Shown piece after piece: positions 1-9,186 of a stretch of 64,000 nucleotides of DNA. The position numbers and the translations under genes are program-made. Location of the stretch: NCBI RefSeq assembly GCF_007183175.1, contig NZ_AP019807.1, positions 2,462,001 through 2,526,000 on the forward strand. The letters run 5' to 3'. Origin of the DNA: Microbulbifer sp. GL-2 (GTDB lineage Bacteria; Pseudomonadota; Gammaproteobacteria; Pseudomonadales; Cellvibrionaceae). Numbering within the stretch: position 1 is the first letter of the stretch; each line of letters starts with the position of its first letter. Below the pieces are notes generated by a model. The model was not told where the DNA came from and ran no database searches. It was given only the letters and a program-made list of their open reading frames with translations.

Positions 1-1597
1 CCGCGGCTGATTCCACATCAAGACCGAGTCGCAAGGCCTGGGCAATAGTGTCGTCACTGCACAGGTCGGCGGCGTACTGCTCAAGGCCGCTGGTGCGAGT
101 AAACAGGGACAGGGCCACAAACAGCAGTATGTTGATGCCAAGGGATAGGGTGGTGACCTGGGTCCAGATCGGCATCCCCAGGGGAATTTGTATGGAGGTT
201 CCGGGCAGGGTGATACCGGTCAGGTCAAAAATTGACGGCAGCATCAAGCCGCAGCCCCAGATCAGCATGCCGCCCAGCAGTCCACCGATAAAGCCGCGCC
301 GGTTGCCGCGCGGCCAGTGGATCACTGCAAAGATACCCGGCAGGAATTGCAGTGAGCCAATAAATGCCAACAAGGCCAGGTCCGACAGGGACAGCCGGTT
401 GTTCAATAACAGGTAGAAAGCAAAGCCGGCGATAAACAGTGCCGCGATCAAGGCGCGACGCAACCACACCAGCTGGCGATACATATTGTCTTCGGAGTGC
501 CAGCGGGTGCCTGGTAGCAGCCAGTGGTTCATCACCATGGTGGATAGCGCGAGGGTGATCATGATCAGTGCACCGGTGGCTGCAGAGAGGCCTCCGATAA
601 AGGCGAGGGTGGTAAGCAGGGCTGAACCACTGGCGCGTGGTACCGCCAGGGAGAAGTACTGTACCGGCTCAGCCACATCCAGGGCAAAGCCCGCCCACAT
701 AATCGGAAAGATCGGCAGCGCCATCAGTAACAGGAACAGCGGGAAGCCCCAGCTGGCTGTACGCAATGCCTGGCCAGTGGGACGCTCGGCGATACTCAGG
801 TAAAAAATATGCGGCATGGCCACGGCGGTGGCGATAAACACCAGCAGCAAGGTGTGTGAGGAGCCCTGTTCAATGGGGGTGTAGAGCAGCTGCTGCATAT
901 CGTTGTTTTCCAGCAGCCACTGGTCGAGGCCGGAGAAACCCCCGAATACGCCGTAAACGGCATAGCCACCTACAGCAGTGAGTGCGACAAGCTTCACCAG
1001 GGACTCCAGTGCCATGGCACTAGCCAGGCCCTCGCCGCGCTCGCGGGTTGCACCGTACATGCTGGTAAAGACGGCCAGTAGTACGCAGTAGAAAAAGGCG
1101 ATCAGGTTTTTGCTGGAGACACCACTGTCCGGCAGGCCGAGCGCGGCGACGCTATCCCTCGACAATAGTGCGAGGGTTTCGGATACCGCCTGAATTTGCA
1201 GGGCTACTAGTGGTAATAGTGCCAGTAACATGAACAGAGTGGCGAGAGTTCCTACCAGGCGGCTGTGGTAACGGAACACCAACAGGTCTGCAGGTGAGTA
1301 CAGCTGATAGCGTTGGGCCAGCCGTGCCAGGGGTTCAAGTGCCACCGGGGCAAACAGGAACATGGCGCCGGTGCCCAGGTAGTAGGCCAATACGCCGTAG
1401 CCGTATTGCCAGGCCAGGTCGACGATGCCGTAGAAGGTCCAGGCGGACAGGGAGACTCCCAGGGACAGTACATATACCAGTGGGTGGCGAACCCAGCGAG
1501 AGGGCAGCCAGCCCTTGGAGGTGGCGAAAGCAACAAAGAACAGGGTAGCAATATAGGCGACGCCGATCAGGGCGATATGGGCTATGTCAAAGCTCAT
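1..1597 (-). CDS. cbrA: CbrA-like sensor, sodium:solute symporter domain (3' end beyond window)
   Basis: My translation from the ATG at 1597 runs without a stop to the window edge, giving 532 residues. It begins MSFDIAHIALIGVAYIATLF and holds about 13 hydrophobic membrane segments of the SLC5/sodium:solute symporter type. In CbrA kinases this domain is followed by PAS, histidine kinase and receiver modules; those would lie to the left and are not visible. The name rests on the domain plus the order dksA-gluQ-small ORF-cbrA, which matches Pseudomonas. There CbrA senses carbon/nitrogen status and drives catabolite control with CbrB. Translation is probably coupled to the small upstream gene, which it overlaps by 11 bases. 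A plain symporter without a kinase is the alternative. Confidence 0.75.
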   Translation of the reverse strand, partial: MSFDIAHIALIGVAYIATLFFVAFATSKGWLPSRWVRHPLVYVLSLGVSLSAWTFYGIVDLAWQYGYGVLAYYLGTGAMFLFAPVALEPLARLAQRYQLYSPADLLVFRYHSRLVGTLATLFMLLALLPLVALQIQAVSETLALLSRDSVAALGLPDSGVSSKNLIAFFYCVLLAVFTSMYGATRERGEGLASAMALESLVKLVALTAVGGYAVYGVFGGFSGLDQWLLENNDMQQLLYTPIEQGSSHTLLLVFIATAVAMPHIFYLSIAERPTGQALRTASWGFPLFLLLMALPIFPIMWAGFALDVAEPVQYFSLAVPRASGSALLTTLAFIGGLSAATGALIMITLALSTMVMNHWLLPGTRWHSEDNMYRQLVWLRRALIAALFIAGFAFYLLLNNRLSLSDLALLAFIGSLQFLPGIFAVIHWPRGNRRGFIGGLLGGMLIWGCGLMLPSIFDLTGITLPGTSIQIPLGMPIWTQVTTLSLGINILLFVALSLFTRTSGLEQYAADLCSDDTIAQALRLGLDVESAA

Positions 1598-1763
1598 TTG
1601 ACTTGCGCCTCCACTGGATAAAAATCGCCAGTAAGATCAAGACAAACCAGAGAATAAAAGGCCGATACCAGGCGCCAACGGGGTTGATCATCCAGGTGAA
1701 AATGGTGGGGGAAAATACATAACCCACCAGTACGAGCAGAATTAACAGGGTACGGTTGCTCAT
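1587..1763 (-). CDS. cbrX: CbrX-like small membrane protein, 58 aa
   Basis: This reading frame starts MSNRTLLILLVLVGYVFSPT and ends RRKSNEL. It has two hydrophobic stretches (about residues 5-25 and 35-50) around a short polar loop with WMINPVGAWYRP, and a basic tail. Its stop overlaps the start of the cbrA-like gene by 11 bases, the arrangement expected for translational coupling. In Pseudomonas a small hydrophobic gene, cbrX, sits in the same place before cbrA and is co-expressed with it. No catalytic motif is visible and the function is unknown. The position and overlap make it a real gene rather than a chance frame. Confidence 0.7.
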   Translation of the reverse strand: MSNRTLLILLVLVGYVFSPTIFTWMINPVGAWYRPFILWFVLILLAIFIQWRRKSNEL

Positions 1764-1921
1764 AGATCGTCTTGAAAACCCGCTTGGGGAAAAGGTGTTA
1801 TTGAATTGCCAGACTCACCAGGGATTCAGTGACACGTCCACTGCTGAGCCTCTGCCGTGATAGGGGCGCACTGCCCGGGGGCGGGCGCCGCTGGCGGAAA
1901 AATGTTAATTGTCCCCGAAGC

Positions 1922-2827
1922 TCAGTGCAATTGCCGGTCGTGATTATCGATCTGGTGGCGCTGCCAGCGGGCCGTTGCCCAATTGAGGATATGTTCTGTG
2001 CTCCCCTGCTCCAGTGCCTGTGATACATGGAAGCCGAGAAAACCCAGTGCAGTGCACAGGTTAACTGCCGCCTTGTTGTCATCGATAGCCGGTGCGTGGT
2101 TTTGTTTGCTGAGCTTCTGACGTCCCCCCGGTCCCATCACGAGAGGCAGATGCCCGAAAGTTGGTAACTTGGCACCAAGTATGTGAAACAGACGAATTTG
2201 TGCGCCAGTAGTGTCGAGAAGGTCTGCACCGCGTACTACCTGGGTAATCCCCTGGGCAATATCATCCACGACAACTGCCAGTTGATAGGCGTGGAGGCCG
2301 TCGCGGCGCTTGAGAATAGTGTCTTCACGTATCGGCTGGCACTGTTTCCCTCGCCATATATCTATGAATGCTTCTTCGCCACCTGCGCATTGCAGGCGCA
2401 GGGCGCAGGCGCCACTGTCAGCGATTTTTACCCGGCATTTCAAATTGTCATGCCCACCATTTTCGCGGATCTGGCTGCGGGAACAGTAACAAGGGTACAG
2501 GAGCTCCTTTTTACGCAGTTGCTCCAGGGTCTCTTCATAGAGTGCATGGCGCTTACTCTGCCAGACAACAGGGCCGTGCCAGTGCAAGCCATGGGCTTCC
2601 AGGGAATTCAGGATACGGGTGGCCGCACCCGGTTCCTCGCGTGGCGGATCGAGATCCTCCATACGCAGCAGCCATTGGCCACCGTGGGATTGGGCGTCGA
2701 GATAGCTGCCGAGTGCACACACCAGCGAGCCGAAATGCAGGGGACCGCTCGGGGAGGGAGCGAATCGACCGATATAGGGATTACTACTTTTCAAAATGAC
2801 AGGGGGCGGTCCCGTCGACCGCCCCAT
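1922..2827 (-). CDS. gluQ: Glutamyl-Q tRNA(Asp) synthetase
   Basis: This is a truncated glutamyl-tRNA synthetase paralogue that loads glutamate onto the queuosine base of tRNA(Asp). The 301-aa product has the class I signature FAPSPSGPLHFGSL near residue 22 and a KMSKS-like KLSKQ near residue 240, and lacks the C-terminal anticodon-binding domain of GltX. The CYCSR segment fits the zinc-binding cysteines of the family. The ATG at 2827 adds about 18 residues before the conserved YIGRFAPSP; a slightly shorter start is possible. It lies 47 bases after dksA on the same strand, the conserved dksA-gluQ pair, so probably one transcript. Confidence 0.93.
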   Translation of the reverse strand: MGRSTGPPPVILKSSNPYIGRFAPSPSGPLHFGSLVCALGSYLDAQSHGGQWLLRMEDLDPPREEPGAATRILNSLEAHGLHWHGPVVWQSKRHALYEETLEQLRKKELLYPCYCSRSQIRENGGHDNLKCRVKIADSGACALRLQCAGGEEAFIDIWRGKQCQPIREDTILKRRDGLHAYQLAVVVDDIAQGITQVVRGADLLDTTGAQIRLFHILGAKLPTFGHLPLVMGPGGRQKLSKQNHAPAIDDNKAAVNLCTALGFLGFHVSQALEQGSTEHILNWATARWQRHQIDNHDRQLH

Positions 2828-2874
2828 CTCTCCGGGTGATCACGCAGGACCACCTGGTTGCTATTGGTAAGGGA

Positions 2875-3312
2875 TTAACCGGAAATCTGCCTTTCCTTGA
2901 TCTCAGCCAGGGTCTTGCAGTCCACACACAGGGTTGCGGTGGGACGTGCTTCCAGGCGTCGGATACCAATATTAACCCCGCAAGCTTCACAGAAACCGTA
3001 GTCATCCTGGTCAATCAGCTCCAGGGTGGCATCGATTTTCTTGATCAGTTTGCGCTCGCGATCGCGGGTGCGAAGCTCAAGGCTGAACTCCTCTTCCTGG
3101 CTGGCGCGATCCGCGGGGTCGGGAAAGTTTGCGGCCTCGTCTTTCATATGGGAAACGGTGCGGTCCACTTCCGCCATCAGTTCGGCCTTCCAGGCTAACA
3201 GCAAGTTGCGGAAATGCTCCTGCTGCTTCTCATTCATGTACTCTTCGCCCTTAGTCTCCTTGTAGGGCTCAAAGCCGTGCAGAGAATCGGTGCTCGCAGC
3301 AGTTTTGGGCAT
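2875..3312 (-). CDS. dksA: RNA polymerase-binding transcription factor DksA
   Basis: DksA binds the secondary channel of RNA polymerase and works with ppGpp to adjust rRNA and amino-acid promoters. The 145-aa product has the long coiled coil with the DPADRAS acidic tip (residues 65-71) and a C-terminal four-cysteine zinc finger at C108, C111, C129 and C132, so it is the zinc-dependent form. I chose the ATG at 3312 because GAGAGG lies 6-7 bases upstream; the frame is open for 20 more codons without similarity. First gene of the likely dksA-gluQ transcript. Confidence 0.97.
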   Translation of the reverse strand: MPKTAASTDSLHGFEPYKETKGEEYMNEKQQEHFRNLLLAWKAELMAEVDRTVSHMKDEAANFPDPADRASQEEEFSLELRTRDRERKLIKKIDATLELIDQDDYGFCEACGVNIGIRRLEARPTATLCVDCKTLAEIKERQISG

Positions 3313-3567
3313 AGTCGTTGCCTCTCTTTCTTTACGGACCCCCGATAATGGGGGCGATACCACCAAATTCAATCTAGCCTAGACCGGAATCTTTTTGCTT
3401 GATGCTTTTTTCACCTGTCAAAAAGCTTTCGGTGGCAGGCTAATCCTTATTACGGTTGCCGATACCCCAGGCGACCGAGAGCGAGGAAGCTATCAAATCT
3501 GCGCGATTCGCGCCACAAATAGTTGTCTGCTATTTTGTGGCGCCAAAACGTACAAGAGTGCCAGCCT

Positions 3568-4266
3568 GTGAAGTTTACCCCCCATTTTCAAAAGGCAACC
3601 CTGTTGCGTCGTTACAAGCGTTTTCTCGCCGATGTGGAGTCAGCAGAGGGTGAAGTTTTTACCATTCACTGCCCCAATACCGGCTCCATGAAAAACTGCT
3701 GGGTTGAAGGTGGCGCCTGTTGGTATTCGGATTCCGGCAACCCCAAGCGCAAGTATCGTCATACCCTGGAGATCACCACCACACCGGATGGCGCTCTCGC
3801 CGGGGTAAATACCGGCCGTGCCAATGCTCTGGTGGAAGAGGCAATTCGCACGGGGGTGGTCAGTGAACTCCAGGGATACGACTCCCTGCGCAGGGAAGTG
3901 CGCTACGGCGATGAAAACAGTCGCATAGATTTACTCTTGTCCGGTGAGCAGGGTGACTGTTATGTCGAGGTCAAGAACGTCACTCTGGCAGATGCAGAGC
4001 GGGGTTATTTTCCCGATGCGGTAAGTGCCCGTGGCGCCAAACATTTACGGGAGTTACAGAAATTGGCTGAGGGCGGTGTGCGCGCGGTTCTCCTTTACTG
4101 TGTCCAGCACACCGGCATTGAAAGTGTGCAAGTGGCGCGAGAGATAGACCCTGTTTATGCCGAAGCTCTCGACAAAGCTGTGTCTGCAGGTGTGGAGGTG
4201 CTCGCTTACAAGGCGCGCCTGGGCGCTGCAGAAATTGTCCTTGTGCAGTCATTGTCGTTTCAGTGA
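3568..4266 (+). CDS. sfsA: SfsA family protein (sugar fermentation stimulation)
   Basis: The 232-aa product has the SfsA hallmarks: HCPNTGSMKNC (residues about 33-43), NPKRKYRHTLE, VNTGRANALVEEAI and YVEVKNVTL, followed by FPDAVSARGAKHL. The nuclease-like fold with a D...E-x-K centre (RIDLLL and VEVKN) is known for the family; the role in maltose metabolism and DNA binding is poorly defined. I took the GTG at 3568 (VKFTPHFQ) because homologues start there; the frame is open 15 codons upstream. Divergent from dksA; the Rieske gene lies downstream on the other strand. Confidence 0.92.
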   Translation: MKFTPHFQKATLLRRYKRFLADVESAEGEVFTIHCPNTGSMKNCWVEGGACWYSDSGNPKRKYRHTLEITTTPDGALAGVNTGRANALVEEAIRTGVVSELQGYDSLRREVRYGDENSRIDLLLSGEQGDCYVEVKNVTLADAERGYFPDAVSARGAKHLRELQKLAEGGVRAVLLYCVQHTGIESVQVAREIDPVYAEALDKAVSAGVEVLAYKARLGAAEIVLVQSLSFQ

Positions 4267-4315
4267 AAGTATTGGGGACATACGCGCCGGGTGAGATTGC
4301 CCGACGGGTAAAACC

Positions 4316-4660
4316 TTATCCCGGCAACAGGGCGTAGAGGCCGTCCTGAGCGTATTCCACGGGTACAGGCGTCAACGCATCTCCGGTGCAGGGGCCGGCA
4401 ATACACTCGCCGGATTCAATCAGGAACAGGGCACCGTGGGAAGCGCACTGGATCAGCGCGCCGTCGGGATCGAGAAACTGGTCTTCCTGCCAGTCGAGAT
4501 TGATGCCGCGATGGGGACAGGTATTCTTGTAGGCGTAGACTTCACCGCCTTTCATCACGGCAAATACATTATCGGTTCCGGCGGCTGTGTCGCCGAGGGA
4601 AAAGCCCTTCGATTGCCCTTCGGTTAACTCATCGTAACGGCACAGGAAGTATTTCTGCAT
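4316..4660 (-). CDS. Rieske [2Fe-2S] ferredoxin-like protein
   Basis: A 114-aa single-domain Rieske protein. The two cluster-binding boxes are visible as CPHRG (C-x-H) and CASHGA (C-x-x-H), about 20 residues apart. There is no signal peptide, so it is probably cytosolic, of the dioxygenase-ferredoxin or NirD-like type. The ATG at 4660 gives MQKYFLCRYDEL, the usual start of the family; the longer open frame upstream overlaps the protease gene and shows no similarity. Partner enzyme unknown: no oxygenase is nearby. It lies 28 bases after the S1C protease gene on the same strand. Confidence 0.87.
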   Translation of the reverse strand: MQKYFLCRYDELTEGQSKGFSLGDTAAGTDNVFAVMKGGEVYAYKNTCPHRGINLDWQEDQFLDPDGALIQCASHGALFLIESGECIAGPCTGDALTPVPVEYAQDGLYALLPG

Positions 4661-4688
4661 AAAGTCGGCTCTGGAATCTTTTATTGGT

Positions 4689-5744
4689 CTATTGCGGCGC
4701 CGCGAGTGTAATCGAGGTGTAGCGTATTGTCCCGTCGCGCAGGATACCCAGAGTAATTTCGTCTCCGACCTGATGTTTTTCCAGGGCGTTAAGCAGATCG
4801 TCGTAGCTGCGAATGGGTTGCTGCTCCACTTCGACAATCACATCTCCCAATTGCCAGCCCCCCTGGCGTGTGCGGTAGATCCCTTGCAGCCCAGCTTTTT
4901 CTGCGGGTAGGCCCGGCGCTGTACGCAATACCGCCACACCTTCAAAGCCGTAGCGGCTGCCCCACTGGTCCGGAGCGGATTCAATGCCGAGTATTGGGCG
5001 CACCAGGCGGCCATGGGCAATTAGCTCTGGCACTATTTTCTTGACGGTATCTACGGGAATGGCGAAGCCAATGCCCACACTGGCGCCACTTGGGCTGTAA
5101 ATTGCGGTGTTGACACCGATCAGACGGCCGAGGGAATCCAGCAGCGGGCCACCTGAATTGCCCGGATTAATAGCGGCATCTGTCTGGATCACATTGCGGA
5201 TAGTACGGTTGTTGGCCGTTTCAATTTCACGCCCCAAGGCGCTCACCACACCGGTAGTTAGGGTGGTATCCAGGCCGAAGGGGTTACCGATAGCGAGCAC
5301 TTTGCGGCCCACGGCGAGTTTGCTGGAGGTGCCCACTACCAGGGGTTTCAATCGCTCTTTGGACGCTTCTATTTTCAGTACAGCTAAATCCTTTTCCGGC
5401 GCCGAGCCCACCAGTTTGGCTGGCCACTCACTGCGATCCTGTAACGTGATGGTAACTTTGCGTGCGCCTTCGACCACGTGGAAGTTGGTTACCACATGGC
5501 CCTGTTCATCCCAGATAAAACCGCTACCGGCACCTTTGGGCACTGCGTGCAGCTGCAGGGTCCTGCGATCGCGGACCAGGGTTTCATTGGTGACGTAGAC
5601 CACAGACGGGCTGGCGAAATTAAACACCTGCATGGTGTTGCGCTCGTCGTCGGTCGCGAAGTCCTGTACCTGTGCAAATAGGGGGGAGGAAAAGCAGAGG
5701 AGCAATAAGGAGAAAATGATCGGCAGAGTCTTTTTCGCTGTCAT
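4689..5744 (-). CDS. Periplasmic S1C trypsin-like protease with one PDZ domain (DegS/AlgW type)
   Basis: A 351-aa serine protease with an N-terminal signal or anchor segment (residues 5-24). The catalytic triad is visible as H89 (TNFHVVE), D119 (EKDLAVL) and S197 (NPGNSGGPL). One PDZ domain follows (about 255-345), as in DegS and AlgW, which cut the anti-sigma factor RseA/MucA when outer-membrane proteins misfold; DegP/DegQ have two. No sigma-factor genes are in the window, so the target is inferred. Start is uncertain: ATG 5744 places the charged residues right before the hydrophobic core, but ATG 5762 and GTG 5768 are also open. htpX, another envelope-stress protease, lies upstream on the same strand. 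Confidence 0.88.
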   Translation of the reverse strand: MTAKKTLPIIFSLLLLCFSSPLFAQVQDFATDDERNTMQVFNFASPSVVYVTNETLVRDRRTLQLHAVPKGAGSGFIWDEQGHVVTNFHVVEGARKVTITLQDRSEWPAKLVGSAPEKDLAVLKIEASKERLKPLVVGTSSKLAVGRKVLAIGNPFGLDTTLTTGVVSALGREIETANNRTIRNVIQTDAAINPGNSGGPLLDSLGRLIGVNTAIYSPSGASVGIGFAIPVDTVKKIVPELIAHGRLVRPILGIESAPDQWGSRYGFEGVAVLRTAPGLPAEKAGLQGIYRTRQGGWQLGDVIVEVEQQPIRSYDDLLNALEKHQVGDEITLGILRDGTIRYTSITLAAPQ

Positions 5745-5933
5745 GGATAACAATCTTTGCATTGTCACTTTGCCGGCAAGTTTACCTCGCCCGCAGCAGT
5801 GGCGAAAAGGTAGCGGCGTTATTACAAACCTGTATCTGCAATTGGTATTTTATTCACAGCCTTTTTTCACCAGGCTCTTTTTCCGTCCTGTGGATAATTG
5901 TACAGGCGGTGATGTTACCTCGTGGCTGGGGCG

Positions 5934-6818
5934 CTACCTGCGGAAACTCTGTAGTACCTGGATGCGATCATCCAGCGGTGGGTGAGTGGCCAGCAGCGCG
6001 CCCATATTGCCGAAGATTCCAAAGGCTTTCATGTTACCGGGCAGCGGCTCTTCATGGCCCCGCTCTGACTCCACCTTGAGCCTCTGCAGGGCGGCGATCA
6101 TGGAGTTGGGGCCGGCCAGCGTCGCGCCGGCGTGATCTGCCCGGTACTCCCTGCGGCGGCTGAACCAGGCGACGATAATCATGGCAAAGAACCCGAATAC
6201 GATGTCCATTACGATAGAAGTGATGAAGTAACCGATCCCCAGCCCCTGCTCGTTGCGCAGTATCACCCGGTCAACAAAGAAACCTACCAGGCGCGCGAAG
6301 AACATCACAAAGGTGTTCACCACTCCCTGGATCAGAGCCAGGGTCACCATGTCTCCATTGGCCACATGACCTATCTCGTGTCCGATGACCGCGCGCGCCT
6401 CCTCACGACTGAAGCGCTGCAAAAGCCCGGCACTGACGGAGACCAGGGCGTTGTTTCGATTCCAACCGGTGGCAAAAGCGTTGGCCTGGGGCATGGGAAA
6501 GATACCCACATCCGGCATACCGATCTTGGCTTTGCGTGAAAGCTCCCGCACCGTCTCCACCAGCCACTGTTCATCAGCGCTGCGGGGCTCGGTGATAATC
6601 TGGGTACGGGTACTAATCCGCGCGATCGTCTTGGAGAGCAGCAGAGAGATAAACGAGCCGCCGAAGCCGAATAGGGCGCAGAGCAATAGCAGGGCGCCCA
6701 GGTTCAGGTCTACACCGTTGGCCTGGAGGATGCCTCCTATACCGAACAGGTTGAAAATAATGCCAACCAGAACCAGAACCGCTAAGTTGGTCAGCAGGAA
6801 TAGCCCAATGCGCAACAT
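5934..6818 (-). CDS. htpX: Membrane zinc metalloprotease HtpX
   Basis: An integral membrane M48 protease that degrades misfolded membrane proteins together with FtsH. The 294-aa length is typical. Two N-terminal membrane segments (about 5-25 and 40-60) precede the zinc site H147-E-I-G-H151; two more segments follow (about 160-180 and 190-215), then the third zinc ligand region EYRADHAGA. The C-terminal THPPLDDRI motif is also conserved. ATG 6818 fits the family start MLRIGLFLLTN. It is separated from the S1C protease gene by about 190 bases and is probably its own transcript. Confidence 0.97.
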   Translation of the reverse strand: MLRIGLFLLTNLAVLVLVGIIFNLFGIGGILQANGVDLNLGALLLLCALFGFGGSFISLLLSKTIARISTRTQIITEPRSADEQWLVETVRELSRKAKIGMPDVGIFPMPQANAFATGWNRNNALVSVSAGLLQRFSREEARAVIGHEIGHVANGDMVTLALIQGVVNTFVMFFARLVGFFVDRVILRNEQGLGIGYFITSIVMDIVFGFFAMIIVAWFSRRREYRADHAGATLAGPNSMIAALQRLKVESERGHEEPLPGNMKAFGIFGNMGALLATHPPLDDRIQVLQSFRR

Positions 6819-6971
6819 CGGCTCTCTCCATCTAATAGCCCTTTGTTAAGTCTAGTTAGGGTGGGGCATTTTGTGTGACAGCTGTGCGGTGAGCAGCACC
6901 AGGCCGTACCCTCGGTTTACTTTGTGGTAAACCCGGGGCTGCAAAATTGAGGGTAATAGGGGGTACTTGGT

Positions 6972-7256
6972 CTAGTCGGAACTCTGGGTGGCCAGCAGGC
7001 GATCAGCCTCACTGGCCAGCCGTTGCTTGAGATCCGGGTCCAGATCGTTCCAATGTACGTCCAGCAGCGCACCTTGCAGGGCGTAGAGCATGACTCTGGA
7101 GGCGTTGATACCGCGGTTGCGGATGCTGATAAATGCCTCCACCGGGCCTATGCGGCGTAGATCTTCATGGGAGCGGATACCGATAGAGTGCAGGATATTG
7201 ACGGAGGCCAGGCCCAGGTTTTTCAGCTTCAGTAATTCTGATTGACTCGGGTGCAT
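6972..7256 (-). CDS. TfoX C-terminal domain protein
   Basis: A 94-aa protein made almost only of the TfoX C-terminal domain, a helix-hairpin-helix-like fold. The signature is seen in KLKNLGLASVNILHSIGI, then SHEDLRRIGPVEAFISIR. In TfoX/Sxy this domain follows an N-terminal domain and is tied to competence gene control; here the N-terminal domain is absent, so a competence role should not be assumed. Free-standing copies are common in gammaproteobacteria with unknown function. An inverted repeat at 6914-6933 lies just downstream but has no T-tract. Confidence 0.8.
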   Translation of the reverse strand: MHPSQSELLKLKNLGLASVNILHSIGIRSHEDLRRIGPVEAFISIRNRGINASRVMLYALQGALLDVHWNDLDPDLKQRLASEADRLLATQSSD

Positions 7257-7503
7257 TCAGTTTTCCCTACAAAGTTTAACGTCCAGTTAATACGATCACT
7301 CCTTCGATCGCGGGGCTGAACTTAGCATAAATTAACTGTTGGCCAGTAATCATTACCACCGGTGCCAAGGAGACAGCGTCTTTTGCTTTATCCAGTAATT
7401 CCTGTCCGACCTGCTTATTCCGTATCGCTCTTTGATAGAGTAGGTACCTTGGGTTTGTTCACTTTAGCCCGCATTACAAAAATCGCCTGCTTATGGGAGT
7501 CAA

Positions 7504-8220
7504 ATGTTATCTGTACCGCTTCAACGTATGCTTTTTGGGCTCACCGATGAGCATGTCATCCTCGACCCCACCTCGGGCCAATTGCTGCACCCAGAGGCGC
7601 TGGTGGCTTTTCAGCGCCTTAGGCGCGATGCGTGCGATGCCGGCTTTGACCCCAGGATAGTTTCAGGCTTCCGTAGCTTTGAGCGCCAACGTACTATCTG
7701 GAATGGTAAGGCGCAGGGACTCAGACCAGTGCTCGACAGCGAGGGCACAGCATTGGAAGTCTCTCAACTGCCTCCAAAGGATCTGGTTATGGCCATACTG
7801 CGCTGGTCGGCACTGCCGGGCGCTTCCCGTCATCACTGGGGCACCGACTTTGATATGGTCGATGCGGCAGCCATGCCTGAGAACTACGAGGTGCAACTGA
7901 CCCCCCAGGAAGTAGCGGATAACGGTATCTTTGGTCCATTCCACCTTTGGCTGGATGAACGTATCGCCGCCGGCCACAGCTACGGGCTGTTCCGCCCCTT
8001 CGCCACCGATCAGGGCGGTGTGGCCCCGGAGCGCTGGCATTTAAGTTATGCACCGCGTGCGCGTGAGTTACAGGGTCTGTTGACTGTTGAGCGACTGCAG
8101 GAACAGCTGCGCCGCGGCGATCTGGCCCTGTGCGACACTGTGTGTGAGCGGTTAGATGAAATCTATACGCGCTTTGTGTGGGTCCCGGATCACTGCTATC
8201 CAGAAATTATGCCGCTTTAA
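7504..8220 (+). CDS. M15 family D-alanyl-D-alanine carboxypeptidase-like (VanY type)
   Basis: A 238-aa zinc peptidase of the VanY/M15B family. The zinc ligands are in SRHHWGTDFDMVD (S-x-H-x-x-G-x-x-x-D, about residues 108-120) and PERWHLSY (catalytic E and third ligand H, about 175-182). VSGFRSFERQ is the conserved substrate-side motif. The expected reaction is removal of the terminal D-Ala from peptidoglycan stem peptides. No clear signal peptide is seen at the start, which is odd for an enzyme acting on the wall; export by another route or an action on cytosolic muropeptides is possible. Confidence 0.87.
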   Translation: MLSVPLQRMLFGLTDEHVILDPTSGQLLHPEALVAFQRLRRDACDAGFDPRIVSGFRSFERQRTIWNGKAQGLRPVLDSEGTALEVSQLPPKDLVMAILRWSALPGASRHHWGTDFDMVDAAAMPENYEVQLTPQEVADNGIFGPFHLWLDERIAAGHSYGLFRPFATDQGGVAPERWHLSYAPRARELQGLLTVERLQEQLRRGDLALCDTVCERLDEIYTRFVWVPDHCYPEIMPL

Positions 8221-8346
8221 AGAGAAGCTGGTGCCTCCTTGTGACCCTTTACCTTACCCTCTGGGCGGCGCTTGAAAGGTCCTGCTATTACTGCCAAGCT
8301 TCGCGGGCTTCCGGCCCTTGGCATATACAATTGGAAGTTAGGAAAA

Positions 8347-9171
8347 GTGGAAAAGAGAGGCGAGGAAATCATTATCGACAGCCAGATCGAGCCCCGTGAT
8401 GTCTGGAAATCCATGCGTGCTGAAGCCGCCACAGCAGCCAGTGGCGAGCCGATCCTGGCGAGCTACTTCCATAATACTATCCTGCGGCATAAATCACTGG
8501 AGCACGCTGTTGCTGACCAGCTGGCTGCAGTGCTTGATCACAACGCCTTGACGGCTACCTCTCTACAGGAAGTGATCGCCTCAGCCCTGAAGAGTGATCC
8601 GTCTATTTCCCGCAGTATGCATGCCGATATTTGCGCCTGGTATGATCGGGACCCGGCCTGTGACAAATACCTGACCCCATTCCTCTACTTCAAAGGCTTT
8701 CACGCCCTGCAGTCGCACCGTATAGCGCACTGGCTATGGAATCAGGGGCGCTTTACCCTGGCCCTGTACTTCCAGAGCCGAGTTTCGGAGCAGTTCTGCG
8801 TGGATATTCATCCGGCGGCTAAGTTTGGCGGCGGCATTATGATTGATCACGCTACTGGTCTGGTGGTGGGGGAGACCTGTGTAGTGGGGGATAATGTATC
8901 TATCCTGCACTCCGTTACCTTGGGGGGCAGTGGTCGCGGTTCCGGTGATCGCCACCCAAAAATTGGCCATGGGGTAATGATTGGTGCCGGTGCCAAAGTA
9001 TTGGGGCCTGTGCGGGTAGGGGATGACGTTAAGATTGCCGCTGGAAGCCTGGTCCTGCAAGATGTACCCGATCACACGACTGTCGCCGGTGTGCCAGCAC
9101 GCCAGGTCGGTGGACGCATTGAGGGAGCCCCCGCCTTTACCATGGATCAGACCCTGGACCCGGACGAATAA
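8347..9171 (+). CDS. cysE: Serine O-acetyltransferase
   Basis: Transfers acetyl from acetyl-CoA to L-serine, the first step of cysteine synthesis. The N-terminal helical domain (WKSMRAEA through DPACDKYLTPFLYFKGFHALQ in sequence order) is followed by left-handed beta-helix hexapeptide repeats with the active-site segments DIHPAAKFGGGIMIDHATG and GDRHPKIGHGVMIGAGAKV. The start is uncertain: GTG 8347 has AGGA close before it and gives 274 aa, near family length; an ATG frame from 8272 adds 25 residues without similarity. A small companion gene follows 15 bases later. Confidence 0.9.
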   Translation: MEKRGEEIIIDSQIEPRDVWKSMRAEAATAASGEPILASYFHNTILRHKSLEHAVADQLAAVLDHNALTATSLQEVIASALKSDPSISRSMHADICAWYDRDPACDKYLTPFLYFKGFHALQSHRIAHWLWNQGRFTLALYFQSRVSEQFCVDIHPAAKFGGGIMIDHATGLVVGETCVVGDNVSILHSVTLGGSGRGSGDRHPKIGHGVMIGAGAKVLGPVRVGDDVKIAAGSLVLQDVPDHTTVAGVPARQVGGRIEGAPAFTMDQTLDPDE

Positions 9172-9186
9172 CAAAGGGATTGAGTG

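Noticed and set aside
6914..6933. GGTTTAC/GTAAACC hairpin taken for a terminator of the TfoX-C gene
   Set aside because: The stem is good but no T-tract follows on the relevant strand, so I do not list it as a terminator.
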